Shown here piece by piece: positions 43,857 through 53,350 of a DNA stretch of 64,000 bases; within the stretch, counting starts at the first letter, position 1; each line of letters opens with the position of its first letter. Source of the stretch: Vescimonas sanitatis (lineage in GTDB: Bacteria > Bacillota > Clostridia > Oscillospirales > Oscillospiraceae); NCBI RefSeq assembly GCF_049060325.1, contig NZ_JBMGPW010000004.1, forward strand, positions 196,640 to 260,639, written 5' to 3'. The notes under the pieces are model-generated. The model saw nothing but the letters and a program-made list of their open reading frames with translations, did not search any database and was not told where the DNA came from. Made by a program: the position numbers and the translations under genes.

Positions 43857-45943
43857 AGCGCACCGCCTCCCTTCTCGTTATCGTTTTGCAGCGTGTTCAT
43901 CAGCGGCGACTGATCCAGTGCTACGTGTTGTCCCCGCCGCAGGTGCAGCGTGATGGCGTCGCCGTTCAGCTGCCAGTCCAGCAATCCCCGTTCCCGGAAC
44001 ACCGCGGCGCACATGGCTGCCCGCAGTACCGGTTCCGCGCCGCCCAGCTCCGCCGCCATCAGCCGCAGCAGCGGCAAGCGGTCTGTGGTCAGCCCGTCCT
44101 CGGGCACTGTCCGGTCTAAAAACCGCCAGGCGGCGGCGAATTGCTCCCGGGTGGGCAGCGCCCGCCGCGCCTCCCGCAGGGAAACGGCCTTTCCGGCGGC
44201 GCACCGGTGGGCCAGTGTCAGCGCCTCCTGCTCCCGCCCGCTGGCGCAGAGGGAGGGCCGGATGTCCACCATCTGCAGCTGTACCGTCCGGCTGCCCCGG
44301 AACTCATTGATCTGCAAATAAAATGCCGCGTCCACCCGGTCGCCCGGATGGCACCCGCAGCGCTCGGCCACGGTGGAGAAGAATATGCCGTCGAACTGGG
44401 CGCAGCCCTTGCCCAGCCGCAGCTTCAGATGCCGGTTCTGGCCCACGTTCTGGGTCCGCAGCAGCGTGGCGCCCAGCAGGCAGAACAGCGGTCTGGCGTT
44501 GCCGCTGCCATAGGGCTCCAGCACGGACAGGGCCTCCAGCTCCTCCAGCGTCACCGCGGCGGGGTGGGCGATGGCCACGTCGATCTCCAGCGCCGACTCC
44601 GGCTGCTGTCCGCCGCAGTAGCTGCGGGCATATTCATTCATCCGGTCCCGGAAGGCCGGTATGTTGCTGCGGTCGATGGTAAAGCCCGCCGCCAGCTCAT
44701 GTCCGCCGAAGCCCAGCAGCAGGTCCTTGCAGTTTTCCAGCGCGGCGAACAGATTAAAGCCGCCCCAGCTGCGGCAGCTGCCTTTGCCGGTGCTGCCGTT
44801 CAGATGGATCATAAAGCTGGGCCGGGAGTATTTTTCCGACAGGCGGCTGGCCACGATGCCCACCACGCCCTGGTGCCACCGGCTGCTCTCCAGCACCAGC
44901 GCGCTGCGCTGGCGCTCCGGCATCCGGTCGATCATCTCCTCCGCCTGGGTGTAGATATCCTGCTCTACGTTCTGGCGCTCCCGGTTCAGGGCGCACAGCT
45001 CCTTAGCCATGGCCTCCGCCGCGGCGGGATCGGTGCACAGCAGCAGCTCCGCCGCCTTGTCCGCCGCGCCCATGCGTCCGGCAGCGTTGATCCGCGGCGC
45101 CAGCACGAAGCCGATCTGCACCGAGGAGATCTCCTTCCCGCTCAGACCCGCCTCCCGCAGCAGGGCGTGCAGGCCGATAAAGTCCGAGTGCTCCAGCGTG
45201 GCCAGCCCGCGGGAGACGATGGTGCGGTTTTCGCCGGACATCTGCATGACGTCCGCTACCGTGCCGATGGCCGCCAGCGTGCAGTACCGGGCAAAGAGAG
45301 GCTCCTCCCGGTCCGGCCCGCCCAGGGCCAGCACCAGCTTCAGCGCCACGCCGCAACCGGCCAGATGCTTGAAGGGATAGCCGCAGTCCGCCCGGTGGGG
45401 GTCCACCACGGCCACGGCCCGGGGCAGGACCTCCCGGCACTCGTGGTGGTCGGTGATGACCACGTCCAGCCCCAGTGAGTTGGCGTAGTCCACCTCTTCC
45501 ACACCGGTGATACCGCAGTCCACCGTTACCAGCAGGCGCACGCCCTGGTCGAAAAGGCCCTTGATGGCGTCACGGCTGAGACCGTAGCCGTCCTCGATGC
45601 GCCGGGGAATGTAGTGCACCACGTCGGCGCCCCGGCTCTTGAGATAGTCTACCAGAATACAGGTGGCGGTAATGCCGTCCACATCATAGTCGCCGAACAC
45701 GGCGATCCTCTCGCCATTCGCGATCGCCTGCTGCACACGCGCCGCGGCCTTGTCCATGTCCCGCATCAGGAAGGGACTGATGGTCAGCTTGTCCTCACGC
45801 TCCAGAAAGGCGGCGGCCTGCTCCGGCGTTTCGATGCCGCGCGCGGAGAGCACGGCGGCCACCAGATAGGGATAGCCGGCCGCGCGCAGACATGCCTGCG
45901 CCTCCGGCTTTTCCGGCGCGATATGCCACTTGCTGAACCGCAC
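43853..45943 (-). CDS. recJ: Single-stranded-DNA exonuclease RecJ
   Basis: A 696-residue 5'-3' exonuclease of the DHH family. The phosphoesterase motifs FGDYDVDG, VTVDCGI, ITDHHE and VDPHRADC are intact, followed by the DHHA1 domain (LLLGFGGHELAAGFTI) and an OB-fold. A C-terminal extension of about 130 residues continues past the OB region. The start is GTG 45943 after AAGGAAGG; an ATG 18 codons upstream has no RBS. First gene of the long minus-strand operon. Confidence 0.94.
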   Translation of the reverse strand: MRFSKWHIAPEKPEAQACLRAAGYPYLVAAVLSARGIETPEQAAAFLEREDKLTISPFLMRDMDKAAARVQQAIANGERIAVFGDYDVDGITATCILVDYLKSRGADVVHYIPRRIEDGYGLSRDAIKGLFDQGVRLLVTVDCGITGVEEVDYANSLGLDVVITDHHECREVLPRAVAVVDPHRADCGYPFKHLAGCGVALKLVLALGGPDREEPLFARYCTLAAIGTVADVMQMSGENRTIVSRGLATLEHSDFIGLHALLREAGLSGKEISSVQIGFVLAPRINAAGRMGAADKAAELLLCTDPAAAEAMAKELCALNRERQNVEQDIYTQAEEMIDRMPERQRSALVLESSRWHQGVVGIVASRLSEKYSRPSFMIHLNGSTGKGSCRSWGGFNLFAALENCKDLLLGFGGHELAAGFTIDRSNIPAFRDRMNEYARSYCGGQQPESALEIDVAIAHPAAVTLEELEALSVLEPYGSGNARPLFCLLGATLLRTQNVGQNRHLKLRLGKGCAQFDGIFFSTVAERCGCHPGDRVDAAFYLQINEFRGSRTVQLQMVDIRPSLCASGREQEALTLAHRCAAGKAVSLREARRALPTREQFAAAWRFLDRTVPEDGLTTDRLPLLRLMAAELGGAEPVLRAAMCAAVFRERGLLDWQLNGDAITLHLRRGQHVALDQSPLMNTLQNDNEKGGGAL

Positions 45944-46009
45944 GGCGGTCACCTTCCTTTCTGTATGATAAATGGAACTTTCATCCCATGATAACATTAC
46001 TAATACTTT

Positions 46010-46038
46010 ATTATATCAACATCGTGCGGAAAGGTAAA
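46010..46038 (-). promoter_or_regulatory. Promoter of the recJ-rel-dtd operon
   Basis: On the minus strand TTTACC (46033-46038), 17-nt spacer, TATAAT (46010-46015). Confidence 0.82.
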
Positions 46039-46083
46039 GAAAAAATTTCTTTTCCGCACCTGTTCGGAAAAGAAAACAACAGC

Positions 46084-46112
46084 TTGCAATCCGCGGCCAT
46101 ATGGTCTATGAT
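46084..46112 (+). promoter_or_regulatory. Promoter of the CAT/E2-fold gene
   Basis: TTGCAA (46084-46089), 17-nt spacer, TATGAT (46107-46112). The start site would fall near 46119, which rules out an ATG at 46101 as the gene start. Confidence 0.8.
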
Positions 46113-46145
46113 GGATACAATACAGACAGAATCGAGGAACTGCTC

Positions 46146-47015
46146 ATGCGCCCTGACGGAAAGCGAGTAAAGGACCTGCCCCCCATCGTGGCAGCCATTC
46201 CCTACATCATGCCCAAGCGGTACGATGCCTGGAACACCATCACCGAAAACATCGACGAGGAGGGCATCAAGGCCTATATCCGCGAAAAACGGCGCGCTGG
46301 GATCCGCATCAACCACATGGCGGTGATCATCGCCGCCTATTACAAGGCCTATCAGACCAACCCCAAGCTCAACTGGTTCGTGGTCAACAGTCATCTCTAT
46401 GAGCGCAACCATTTCTGCGTCTCCTTTGTCATCCTGAAAAAGCGGGCCGACGGCAGCCCGGATGAGACAACGCTGAAGATCTATCTGGAGCCCAAGGACA
46501 CTATTTTCACCATCAACCAGAAGATCGCCGATGCCATCGCCGTCAACAGCCAGACGGAGCAGAAGAACAGCACCGACAAGTTCGCCAAGATGATGTTCTC
46601 CATCCCCGGCCTGCCCAAGTTCGTGATCTGGCTGGCCTACCATCTGGACAAGCACGGCCTGCTGCCCCGGAAGATCATCGACCTGAGCCCCTTCCACACC
46701 AGTATGTTCATCACCAATCTGGCGTCTATCAAGACCAGCTACATCCACCACCACTGCTATGAATTCGGCACCACCAGCGTGTTCGTCTGCATGGGCAAGC
46801 CGGTACCTAACTACATGAACGGTGACCTGACCAAGAAGATGATGCCTTTGGGCATCGTTATGGACGAGCGTATCTGCACCGGTTATGAGTACGCCGCCTT
46901 CTGTCACGACTTCCGCAGGTGCCTGCGGGACCTGACCTGTCTGGAGATGCCCTTCGACGGCAGCGCCCCGACGGAGATGCCGCAGGCAGAGGAAGCGGCT
47001 CCCGCCGAAGCGTGA
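46146..47015 (+). CDS. CAT/E2-fold acyltransferase-like protein
   Basis: A 289-residue protein resembling the catalytic domain of 2-oxoacid dehydrogenase E2 / chloramphenicol acetyltransferase, without lipoyl or subunit-binding domains. It has an N-terminal RVKDLPPIVAAIPYIM and INHMAVIIAAYYKAYQTNPK region, and a C-terminal PLGIVMDERICTGYEYAAF where E2 enzymes carry their HxxxDG motif; the His-Asp pair is not obvious, so activity is doubtful. An alanine-rich tail follows. Start ATG 46146 is behind GAGG. Confidence 0.65.
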   Translation: MRPDGKRVKDLPPIVAAIPYIMPKRYDAWNTITENIDEEGIKAYIREKRRAGIRINHMAVIIAAYYKAYQTNPKLNWFVVNSHLYERNHFCVSFVILKKRADGSPDETTLKIYLEPKDTIFTINQKIADAIAVNSQTEQKNSTDKFAKMMFSIPGLPKFVIWLAYHLDKHGLLPRKIIDLSPFHTSMFITNLASIKTSYIHHHCYEFGTTSVFVCMGKPVPNYMNGDLTKKMMPLGIVMDERICTGYEYAAFCHDFRRCLRDLTCLEMPFDGSAPTEMPQAEEAAPAEA

Positions 47016-47020
47016 ATACA

Positions 47021-47053
47021 ACAAGCCCCGGAGCGATGCCCCGGGGCTTGTTC
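47021..47053. terminator. Bidirectional terminator
   Basis: The stem AACAAGCCCCGG / CCGGGGCTTGTT lies between two convergent genes. Confidence 0.88.
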
Positions 47054-47061
47054 TCTGCATA

Positions 47062-47826
47062 TTACCAGTTATCCTCGCCAAAGGGGTCATGGGGGCGAAA
47101 CTGATCGTCGTCCTCCGGCCGCGGCGGGAAGAAGCCTACGCCCTTGATCTTTTTGATCTCCTGGAAAAAGGCGATGTTGGCCTGCGCCCGGTAGGGAGCT
47201 ACCCAGATATCCAGAATGCCCAGTGTCAGACTCACCAGAATATTCCATCCGATGAAGCTCAGATCCAGCACGAACAGCTGCCACTTGAAGCCCAGGGTCT
47301 GGGCCTTGCTCATGTTGAGGGCCTCCATGACGCCGATCTCCGGGTTTTCGCACAGGTTCAGCATAGCAAAGCGGTAGCGGTAGGCCGCCACGATCCCGGG
47401 GACCACCAGCAGCAGCGTCCACAGGGAGATGAAGATGACCTGCACGACATACAGCAGAATGATCTTCCCGGCGAAGGCGAAGCCATCGAACAGGGTGACG
47501 AAGGGCATCTCCTCACCCCGACGGATGCCCAGGTGGTACAGGGACGCACCGACGTTGAGCACTACGCCCAGCAGCGTGCACACGATGGTCACAAACCACA
47601 CCGCAAAAGCGGGGAACGCCCGGTGCAGCGCCAGGAAGCTCAGATCCATATCGAACCGCAGGGAGTAGACATAGGCGAACTCGTCGTCCATCTGCACATA
47701 GTCGCTGATGCCGTTGATGACGAACATGATGGCCAGCAGCACCAGCGTAAACAGGTAAGGGCTGACCTGTGCGGTTTTCAGCAGCATCTTGGACTCCCGC
47801 TTCAGGGAACCACGGTCAAGTACCAT
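47062..47826 (-). CDS. DUF975-family membrane protein
   Basis: A 254-residue protein with about five hydrophobic segments. The family pattern is clear: an N-terminal LKRESKMLLK, central VVPGIVAAYRYRFAMLNLCE and ALNMSKAQTLGFKWQLFVLD, and a C-terminal VAPYRAQANIAFFQEI. The tail is acidic and proline-rich. The function of DUF975 proteins is unknown. Start ATG 47826 follows GAAAGGATGG. It has its own promoter at 47929-47957. Confidence 0.88.
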   Translation of the reverse strand: MVLDRGSLKRESKMLLKTAQVSPYLFTLVLLAIMFVINGISDYVQMDDEFAYVYSLRFDMDLSFLALHRAFPAFAVWFVTIVCTLLGVVLNVGASLYHLGIRRGEEMPFVTLFDGFAFAGKIILLYVVQVIFISLWTLLLVVPGIVAAYRYRFAMLNLCENPEIGVMEALNMSKAQTLGFKWQLFVLDLSFIGWNILVSLTLGILDIWVAPYRAQANIAFFQEIKKIKGVGFFPPRPEDDDQFRPHDPFGEDNW

Positions 47827-47928
47827 ACTAAAATACCATCCTTTCGGAATAGAGTTTGATATCCGGCGGAGGACCGTCTGCCGCAGTGCAGGAAGTTTTT
47901 TCCGGCGGTGTCCGTCCCTCTACCGTAT

Positions 47929-47957
47929 AGTGTAGCACAGCTGCCCGAAAAACACAA
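47929..47957 (-). promoter_or_regulatory. Promoter of the DUF975 gene
   Basis: On the minus strand TTGTGT (47952-47957), 17-nt spacer, TACACT (47929-47934). Confidence 0.6.
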
Positions 47958-48025
47958 GAGGCGGTCTTTGCCGGTGAAGTTTCCGACAAAAACCGCAAAA
48001 AAACGTGGGAATTTCAACGCGGGGC

Positions 48026-48054
48026 TGGACAAGAGAAAAGTTTTGTTGTAATAT
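48026..48054 (+). promoter_or_regulatory. Promoter of the rnf operon
   Basis: TGGACA (48026-48031), 17-nt spacer, TAATAT (48049-48054), about 55 nt before rnfC. Confidence 0.72.
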
Positions 48055-48109
48055 TTAAGACAGTATGCGGTGGCATAGCGCCACCCGGTAGTAAGATGAG
48101 GTGAAGACA

Positions 48110-49483
48110 ATGGCACAAGCATTCTTTGGCGGCGTTCATCCCAACGACATGAAGGCCGCAACCAATGAAAAGGCCATCGAAAAGCTGGCGGCGCCGGCTG
48201 AGGTGGTCATTCCCATGTCTATGCACATCGGTGCGCCTTGCAAGCCTATTGTAGCGGTAGGCGACAAGGTTAAAATTGGACAGAGGATCGGCGAACCCGG
48301 CGGATTTGTTTCCGCCCCCATCCACGCCAGCATCTCCGGCACGGTCAAGGCCGTGGAGCCCCGTCCCTTCTCTATGGGCGGCAAGATGATGTCCGTGGTC
48401 ATTGAAAACGATTTCCAGGATGAGGTCTCCGAGGAAGTCAAGCCCGTGGCGGATCCCGACAGCCTGACGCCCGAGCAGCTGGTGGAGATCGTCAAGAACG
48501 CCGGCATCGTCGGCCAGGGCGGCGCGACATTCCCCACCCATGTGAAGATCTCTTCCGGTCTGGGCAAGGTGGACTATGTGATCATCAATGCCGCGGAGTG
48601 CGAGCCGTACATCACCGGCGACCACCGCACCTGTCTGGAGCGTCCGGAGCAGGTCATCAAGGGCGCGACCCTGCTGGCCAAGTGCTTCGGCGTGGATAAG
48701 GTGTACATCGGCATCGAGGCCAACAAGCAGAACGCGGCTGACGTCCTGAACGCCAAGATCGCGGAGCTGAACGCCCCCGTGGTGGTGGAGGTCCTGCACA
48801 CCCGCTATCCCCAGGGCGCTGAGAAGCAGCTGGTCCAGGCCGTCTCCGGCCGTCAGGTGCCCTCCGGCAAGCTGCCTGCCGACGCGGGCTGCTGCATCTT
48901 CAACCTGAATACCACCTGCGCCATCTACCGCGCGGTGTATGAGGGTATGCCCGTGGTCAACAAGATCGTCACCGTCTCCGGTTCCGGCGTCATCGAGCCC
49001 AAGAACATCGAGTGCCCCATCGGCACCCCCATTACCAAGCTGTTCGACGCCTGCGGCGGCCTGAAGGACGAGACCTACAAGCTCATCATGGGCGGCCCGA
49101 TGATGGGTCTGGCCCAGTACGACGTGGACGTCACCGTGGGCAAGGGTACCGGCGCCATGCTGGCCTTCGCCGACAAGGAGGAGCAGTACGTCGAGGATCC
49201 CCAGTGCATCCGCTGCGGCAAGTGCGTGGGCGTGTGCCCCATCCGTCTGGAGCCCATTTTCATGTACAAGTACCTGATGAAGGGCGACGTGGACACCTGG
49301 CAGAACGTGCTGCACGGCATGGACTGCATCGAGTGCGGCGCCTGCACCTACACCTGTCCTGCCCGCCTGCCCCTGACCCATGCGTTCCGTCTGGGCAAGC
49401 AGGAGGTCAACAACGCGAGAATGGCCGCCAAGGCCAAGGCGGAGGCCGAGGCAAAGGCCGCTGCCGAAAAGAAGGAGGCGTAA
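48110..49483 (+). CDS. rnfC: Rnf complex subunit RnfC
   Basis: A 457-residue peripheral subunit of the ferredoxin:NAD+ oxidoreductase. An N-terminal barrel domain is followed by the NADH/FMN-binding part (GGATFPTHVKIS, NAAECEPYITGDHR), an SLBB-like domain and two [4Fe-4S] motifs, CIRCGKCVGVCP and CIECGACTYTCP. A charged Ala/Lys/Glu tail ends it. The start is ATG 48110 after GAGGTGA; a GTG 9 nt upstream overlaps that RBS. First gene of rnfCDGEAB. Confidence 0.95.
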   Translation: MAQAFFGGVHPNDMKAATNEKAIEKLAAPAEVVIPMSMHIGAPCKPIVAVGDKVKIGQRIGEPGGFVSAPIHASISGTVKAVEPRPFSMGGKMMSVVIENDFQDEVSEEVKPVADPDSLTPEQLVEIVKNAGIVGQGGATFPTHVKISSGLGKVDYVIINAAECEPYITGDHRTCLERPEQVIKGATLLAKCFGVDKVYIGIEANKQNAADVLNAKIAELNAPVVVEVLHTRYPQGAEKQLVQAVSGRQVPSGKLPADAGCCIFNLNTTCAIYRAVYEGMPVVNKIVTVSGSGVIEPKNIECPIGTPITKLFDACGGLKDETYKLIMGGPMMGLAQYDVDVTVGKGTGAMLAFADKEEQYVEDPQCIRCGKCVGVCPIRLEPIFMYKYLMKGDVDTWQNVLHGMDCIECGACTYTCPARLPLTHAFRLGKQEVNNARMAAKAKAEAEAKAAAEKKEA

Positions 49484-49486
49484 ACC

Positions 49487-50491
49487 ATGACTGATTACAA
49501 GAATCTCAAGCTGATCGCGTCCTCCTCCCCCCATATCCGCTCCAACGAGGATACCCGTTCCATCATGCTGGACGTGATCATCGCGCTGCTGCCCGCACTG
49601 GCCTGGAGCGTGTACTGCTTCGGCTGGAAGGCTCTGCTGCTGACCGCTGTCTCCGTGGTGTCCTGCGTGTTCTTTGAGTGGGCCTACCGCAAGGCCATGA
49701 AGAAGTCCTGCATGGTGGGCGACCTGTCCGCCGTGGTCACCGGTATCCTGCTGAGCTTCGTGTGCCCCGTTGACCTGCCCTGGTGGGTCATCATCATCGG
49801 CGCGTTCTTCTCCATCGTTGTGGTCAAGCAGCTTTACGGCGGCATCGGCTGCAACTTCCTGAACCCCGCGCTGGCGGGCCGTGCGTTCCTGCTGGCCAGC
49901 TATGCCACCTGGATGACCACCTGGGCCATTCCCCAGATCCGTCCCGATGTCACCTCCGCTGCCACCCCCATGACCATCATGAAGGAGGGCACCGAGGAGG
50001 CGTTCACCACCCTGATGAGCAACTACTCCATCGGCGATATGTTCCTGGGCAAGGTCGGCGGCTCCCTGGGTGAGGTCTCCGCCCTGTGTCTGCTGGTGGG
50101 CGGCGTCTACCTGCTCATCCGCAAGGTCATCTCCTGGCAGATCCCCGTGGCGTACATCGGCACCGTGGCCATCCTGACCCTGATCGCGGCGCCCGCCGGT
50201 ATCGACAACATGCAGTATATGCTGTACAACGTGTTCGGCGGCGGCCTGATGCTGGGTGCCATCTTTATGGCTACCGACTATGCCACCTCCCCTGTCACTA
50301 AGCCCGGCCAGCTGATCTTCGGCCTCGGCTGCGGTCTGCTGACCTGCTTTATCCGCCGCTTCGGCTCCTATCCCGAGGGCGTCTGCTATTCCATCCTGAT
50401 CATGAACTGCACCACCTGGCTGCTGGATAAGTACATCCGTCCCGTCATCTATGGTGCGCCCAAGAAAGAAAAGAAGGAGGCGGCGAAGTAA
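49487..50491 (+). CDS. rnfD: Rnf complex subunit RnfD
   Basis: A 334-residue integral membrane subunit with about nine hydrophobic segments, carrying a covalently bound FMN in known complexes. The FMN-attachment region appears as VTSAATPMTIMKEG, with GGIGCNFLNPALAGRAFL before it. Its stop overlaps the rnfG start (TAATG). RnfD helps drive Na+ or H+ translocation. Confidence 0.95.
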   Translation: MTDYKNLKLIASSSPHIRSNEDTRSIMLDVIIALLPALAWSVYCFGWKALLLTAVSVVSCVFFEWAYRKAMKKSCMVGDLSAVVTGILLSFVCPVDLPWWVIIIGAFFSIVVVKQLYGGIGCNFLNPALAGRAFLLASYATWMTTWAIPQIRPDVTSAATPMTIMKEGTEEAFTTLMSNYSIGDMFLGKVGGSLGEVSALCLLVGGVYLLIRKVISWQIPVAYIGTVAILTLIAAPAGIDNMQYMLYNVFGGGLMLGAIFMATDYATSPVTKPGQLIFGLGCGLLTCFIRRFGSYPEGVCYSILIMNCTTWLLDKYIRPVIYGAPKKEKKEAAK

Positions 50492-51084
50492 TGAAGATCT
50501 CCGGTAAGTTTATTCTCAAGGTCGCCGGCACCTTGACTGTTATTTCCCTCGTTGTGGCCGCCCTGCTGGGTCTGGTCGACAACGTGACCGCCGACAAGAT
50601 CGCCGCCATCGATGCGGAGAACACCCGCATCGCCATGAGCGCTGTGGCTCCCGAGGGCAGCGAGTTTGGCGACAAGCTGGACATCACCGACGACATGACC
50701 GCGGCGGCTGCCTCTCAGGGCGGCAAGCTGGTGGAGCTGTATCCCATGACCACCGCCGGCGCCGACAACGGCTATGTTATGAAGATCTCCGCCTCCGGCT
50801 CCCAGGGCAGCATCGTGATGATGGTGGGCGTGGACGCCGACAAGGCCATCACCGGCATCTCCGTGGTCAGCCACGCCGAGACGTCCGGCATCGGCACCAA
50901 GGTCGTGGGCAACGAGCCCAACGCCGCCGGCGAGCCGGTCCTGGATCAGTTCATCGGTGAGAGCGGCGCGGGTTCCCTGGTGGTGGGCAAGAACATCATC
51001 GCCGTCTCCGGTGCTACCGTCTCCACCAAGGGCATCAACATGGGCGCCAATGCCGCTCTGGCTGTTGCCGAGCTGCTGGGCTAA
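50491..51084 (+). CDS. rnfG: Rnf complex subunit RnfG
   Basis: A 197-residue subunit with one N-terminal membrane helix (about 7-29) and an FMN-binding domain outside the membrane. The flavinylation motif SGATVSTKG, where FMN is linked to Thr, lies near the C-terminus. Start ATG 50491 overlaps the rnfD stop by one base. Confidence 0.95.
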   Translation: MKISGKFILKVAGTLTVISLVVAALLGLVDNVTADKIAAIDAENTRIAMSAVAPEGSEFGDKLDITDDMTAAAASQGGKLVELYPMTTAGADNGYVMKISASGSQGSIVMMVGVDADKAITGISVVSHAETSGIGTKVVGNEPNAAGEPVLDQFIGESGAGSLVVGKNIIAVSGATVSTKGINMGANAALAVAELLG

Positions 51085-51103
51085 GAAAGGAGGAGCTGCA
51101 TTT

Positions 51104-51751
51104 ATGAATTTCGGTAAGCAACTGAAAGAGGGCCTCATCACACAGAACCCTGTGCTGGTGCAGGTGCTGGGTATGTGCTCCACCATGGCCATCACCACGT
51201 CGTTCTTCAACGGCCTGGGCATGGGCGTGTCCGTGCTCATTATCCTGACCCTCTCCAACATCTTTATCTCCCTGCTGCGCAAGATCATTCCCAACGAAGT
51301 GCGTATCGCCTGCTACATCGTAGTCATCGCCGGCTTCGTCACCTGCGTGGATCTGCTGCTCAAGGCGTTCGTTCCCGCCCTGTCCAGCTCTCTGGGCGTG
51401 TTTATCCCCCTGATCGTCGTGAACTGCATCATCCTCGGCCGTGCAGAGGGCTTCGCCTCCAAGAACGGCGTGGGTGCCTCCGCGGTGGACGGCATCTGCC
51501 AGGGCATCGGCTATACTCTCGTGCTGATCGTCATGTGCGTATTCCGTGAGTTCTTCGGCGCCGGCACGTTCGGCGGCGGTCTGCTGGGCGGCGGCGCACT
51601 GGGCAGCGCACCCGGCGTTGAGATCTTCCCCGCCGAGTACGGTGTCAGCGTGTTGACGCTGCCCGTGGGCGGCTTCCTGACGCTGGGCTGCCTCATCGCT
51701 GTGATGCAGTGGGCTCTGGCCAAGAGCGAAAAGAAAAAGGAGGCCAAGTAA
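51104..51751 (+). CDS. rnfE: Rnf complex subunit RnfE
   Basis: A 215-residue membrane subunit with six hydrophobic segments, paralogous to RnfA. The start TQNPVLVQVLGMCSTMAITT and VNCIILGRAEGFASKNGV are family features, including conserved Cys residues thought to bind an iron-sulfur cluster with RnfA. RBS AAAGGAGGAG is upstream of ATG 51104. An extra upstream in-frame extension lies inside rnfG and is not used. Confidence 0.94.
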   Translation: MNFGKQLKEGLITQNPVLVQVLGMCSTMAITTSFFNGLGMGVSVLIILTLSNIFISLLRKIIPNEVRIACYIVVIAGFVTCVDLLLKAFVPALSSSLGVFIPLIVVNCIILGRAEGFASKNGVGASAVDGICQGIGYTLVLIVMCVFREFFGAGTFGGGLLGGGALGSAPGVEIFPAEYGVSVLTLPVGGFLTLGCLIAVMQWALAKSEKKKEAK

Positions 51752-51754
51752 GCT

Positions 51755-52342
51755 ATGAGTGTGACTACCTTGCTCGCCATCTCTCTTGGCGCTATTCTGA
51801 CCAATAACTTCATCTTCGCCCAGTTCCTGGGCATCTGCCCCTTCCTGGGCGTGTCCAAGAAGATCGACACCGCCGTGGGCATGGGCGCCGCCGTGACCTT
51901 CGTCATGGGTCTGGCCTCCGCCGTCTGTTTCGGCGTCAACAAGATCCTCATCGCCTTCGATCTGGGCTTCATGCAGACGGTGGCCTACATTCTGGTCATC
52001 GCCGCGCTGGTGCAGTTCGTGGAAATGTTCCTGAAGAAGAACATCCCCACCCTGTACACCGCGCTGGGCGTCTACCTGCCCCTGATCACCACCAACTGCG
52101 CCGTGCTGGGCGTCGCTCTGCTGAACACCCAGAATGAGTACAACTTCATTGAGTCCGTGGTCTACGGTATCACCGGCGGTCTGGGCTTCCTGCTGGCCAT
52201 CTTCCTGTTTGCCGCTATCCGCGAGCAGCTGGAGGTCTCCAGCGAGAACCCCAAGGCCTTCGATGGCTTCCCCATCGCGCTGGTCACCGCCGGCCTGATC
52301 GCGTTGGCGTTCATGGGCTTCAGCGGCCTGAAGGTCTGGTAA
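51755..52342 (+). CDS. rnfA: Rnf complex subunit RnfA
   Basis: A 195-residue membrane subunit with six hydrophobic segments. NNFIFAQFLGICPFLGVSKK and LITTNCAVLGVALLN hold the conserved Cys residues paired with those of RnfE. It is translated 3 nt after rnfE. Together the two form the membrane core that carries electrons across. Confidence 0.95.
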   Translation: MSVTTLLAISLGAILTNNFIFAQFLGICPFLGVSKKIDTAVGMGAAVTFVMGLASAVCFGVNKILIAFDLGFMQTVAYILVIAALVQFVEMFLKKNIPTLYTALGVYLPLITTNCAVLGVALLNTQNEYNFIESVVYGITGGLGFLLAIFLFAAIREQLEVSSENPKAFDGFPIALVTAGLIALAFMGFSGLKVW

Positions 52343-52356
52343 GGAGGTAGAAGGAT

Positions 52357-53253
52357 ATGACTATTGTATATGCGATCGCCGTTCTGGGCGTACTCGCCAT
52401 TGTGTTCGGTCTGATCCTCGCTGTTGCCGCTAAGGTCTTCGAGGTCGAGGTCGACCCCCGCCTGCCTGAGATCCAGGCATGTCTGGCCGGCGCCAACTGC
52501 GGTGGCTGCGGCTATCCCGGCTGCGGCGGCTGCGCCGAGGCGATCCTCGCCGGTAAGGCCCCCGTCACCGCCTGCGCCCCCGCCGGCCCCGAGAACGCGG
52601 CGAAGATCGCGGCCATCATGGGCATGGAGGCTCCCTCCGGCGACAAGATGGTGGCGCACGTGCTGTGCAACGGCGGCTGCAACGCCAAGGATAACTTCGA
52701 GTACCGCGGTGTGAAGGACTGTCTGGCGGCCACCAAGGTCTGCGGCGGCGATGCCAAGGCCTGCCGCTATGGCTGCTTCGGCTTCGGCTCCTGCGTGGCG
52801 GCCTGTAAGTTCGACGCCATCCATGTCATCAACGGCGTTGCCGTGGTGGACAAGGAGAAGTGCACCAACTGCGGTGCCTGCCGCGCTGCCTGCCCGCACC
52901 ACCTGATCGTGGAGGTGCCCTACAAGCAGAAGGTGTTTGTCAACTGTTCCAACAAGGACAAGGGCCCCGCCGTTACCAAGGTCTGCGCCAACAGCTGCAT
53001 CGCCTGCGGTATGTGTGAGCGTACCTGTAAGTTCGACGCCATCCACGTTGTGGACAACGTGGCCGTCATCGACTACAGCAAGTGCAAGAACTGCACCATG
53101 TGCGCCAAGGCCTGCCCGCGCAACGCCATTGAGCCTATCCCCACGCCCGAGGAGAAGGAGAAGTTCAAGGCCGCGCAGAAGGCCGCTGCCGAGAAGAAGG
53201 CCGCCGCTGCCAAGGCTGCTGCCGAGGCCGCTGAGGCTCCCAAGGCGGAGTAA
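52357..53253 (+). CDS. rnfB: Rnf complex subunit RnfB
   Basis: A 298-residue ferredoxin-binding subunit: an N-terminal hydrophobic helix (about 3-25), a cluster domain ANCGGCGYPGCGGCAEAI, a central CxxxC-rich region, and several [4Fe-4S] motifs including CTNCGACRAACP, CIACGMCERTCK and CKNCTMCAKACP. It ends in an unusually long Ala/Lys/Glu tail of about 40 residues, similar to the one on RnfC. AAGGAGG precedes ATG 52357. Last gene of the operon. Confidence 0.95.
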   Translation: MTIVYAIAVLGVLAIVFGLILAVAAKVFEVEVDPRLPEIQACLAGANCGGCGYPGCGGCAEAILAGKAPVTACAPAGPENAAKIAAIMGMEAPSGDKMVAHVLCNGGCNAKDNFEYRGVKDCLAATKVCGGDAKACRYGCFGFGSCVAACKFDAIHVINGVAVVDKEKCTNCGACRAACPHHLIVEVPYKQKVFVNCSNKDKGPAVTKVCANSCIACGMCERTCKFDAIHVVDNVAVIDYSKCKNCTMCAKACPRNAIEPIPTPEEKEKFKAAQKAAAEKKAAAAKAAAEAAEAPKAE

Positions 53254-53268
53254 CTCCCTGCAATACGC

Positions 53269-53339
53269 ATCCCCCCGGCGTCAGCCGGGGGGATATTTCT
53301 TGCAAAAAAGCAGGCACACATAGTGTGCCTGCTTTTTTT
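53269..53339. terminator. Double terminator between rnfB and the ACT gene
   Basis: Two hairpins in a row: ATCCCCCCGGC / GCCGGGGGGAT (53269-53294) and AAAAAGCAGGCACAC / GTGTGCCTGCTTTTT (53304-53339), the second flanked by A- and T-runs so it can act in both directions. Confidence 0.9.
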
Positions 53340-53350
53340 GCGTCTGAGCA

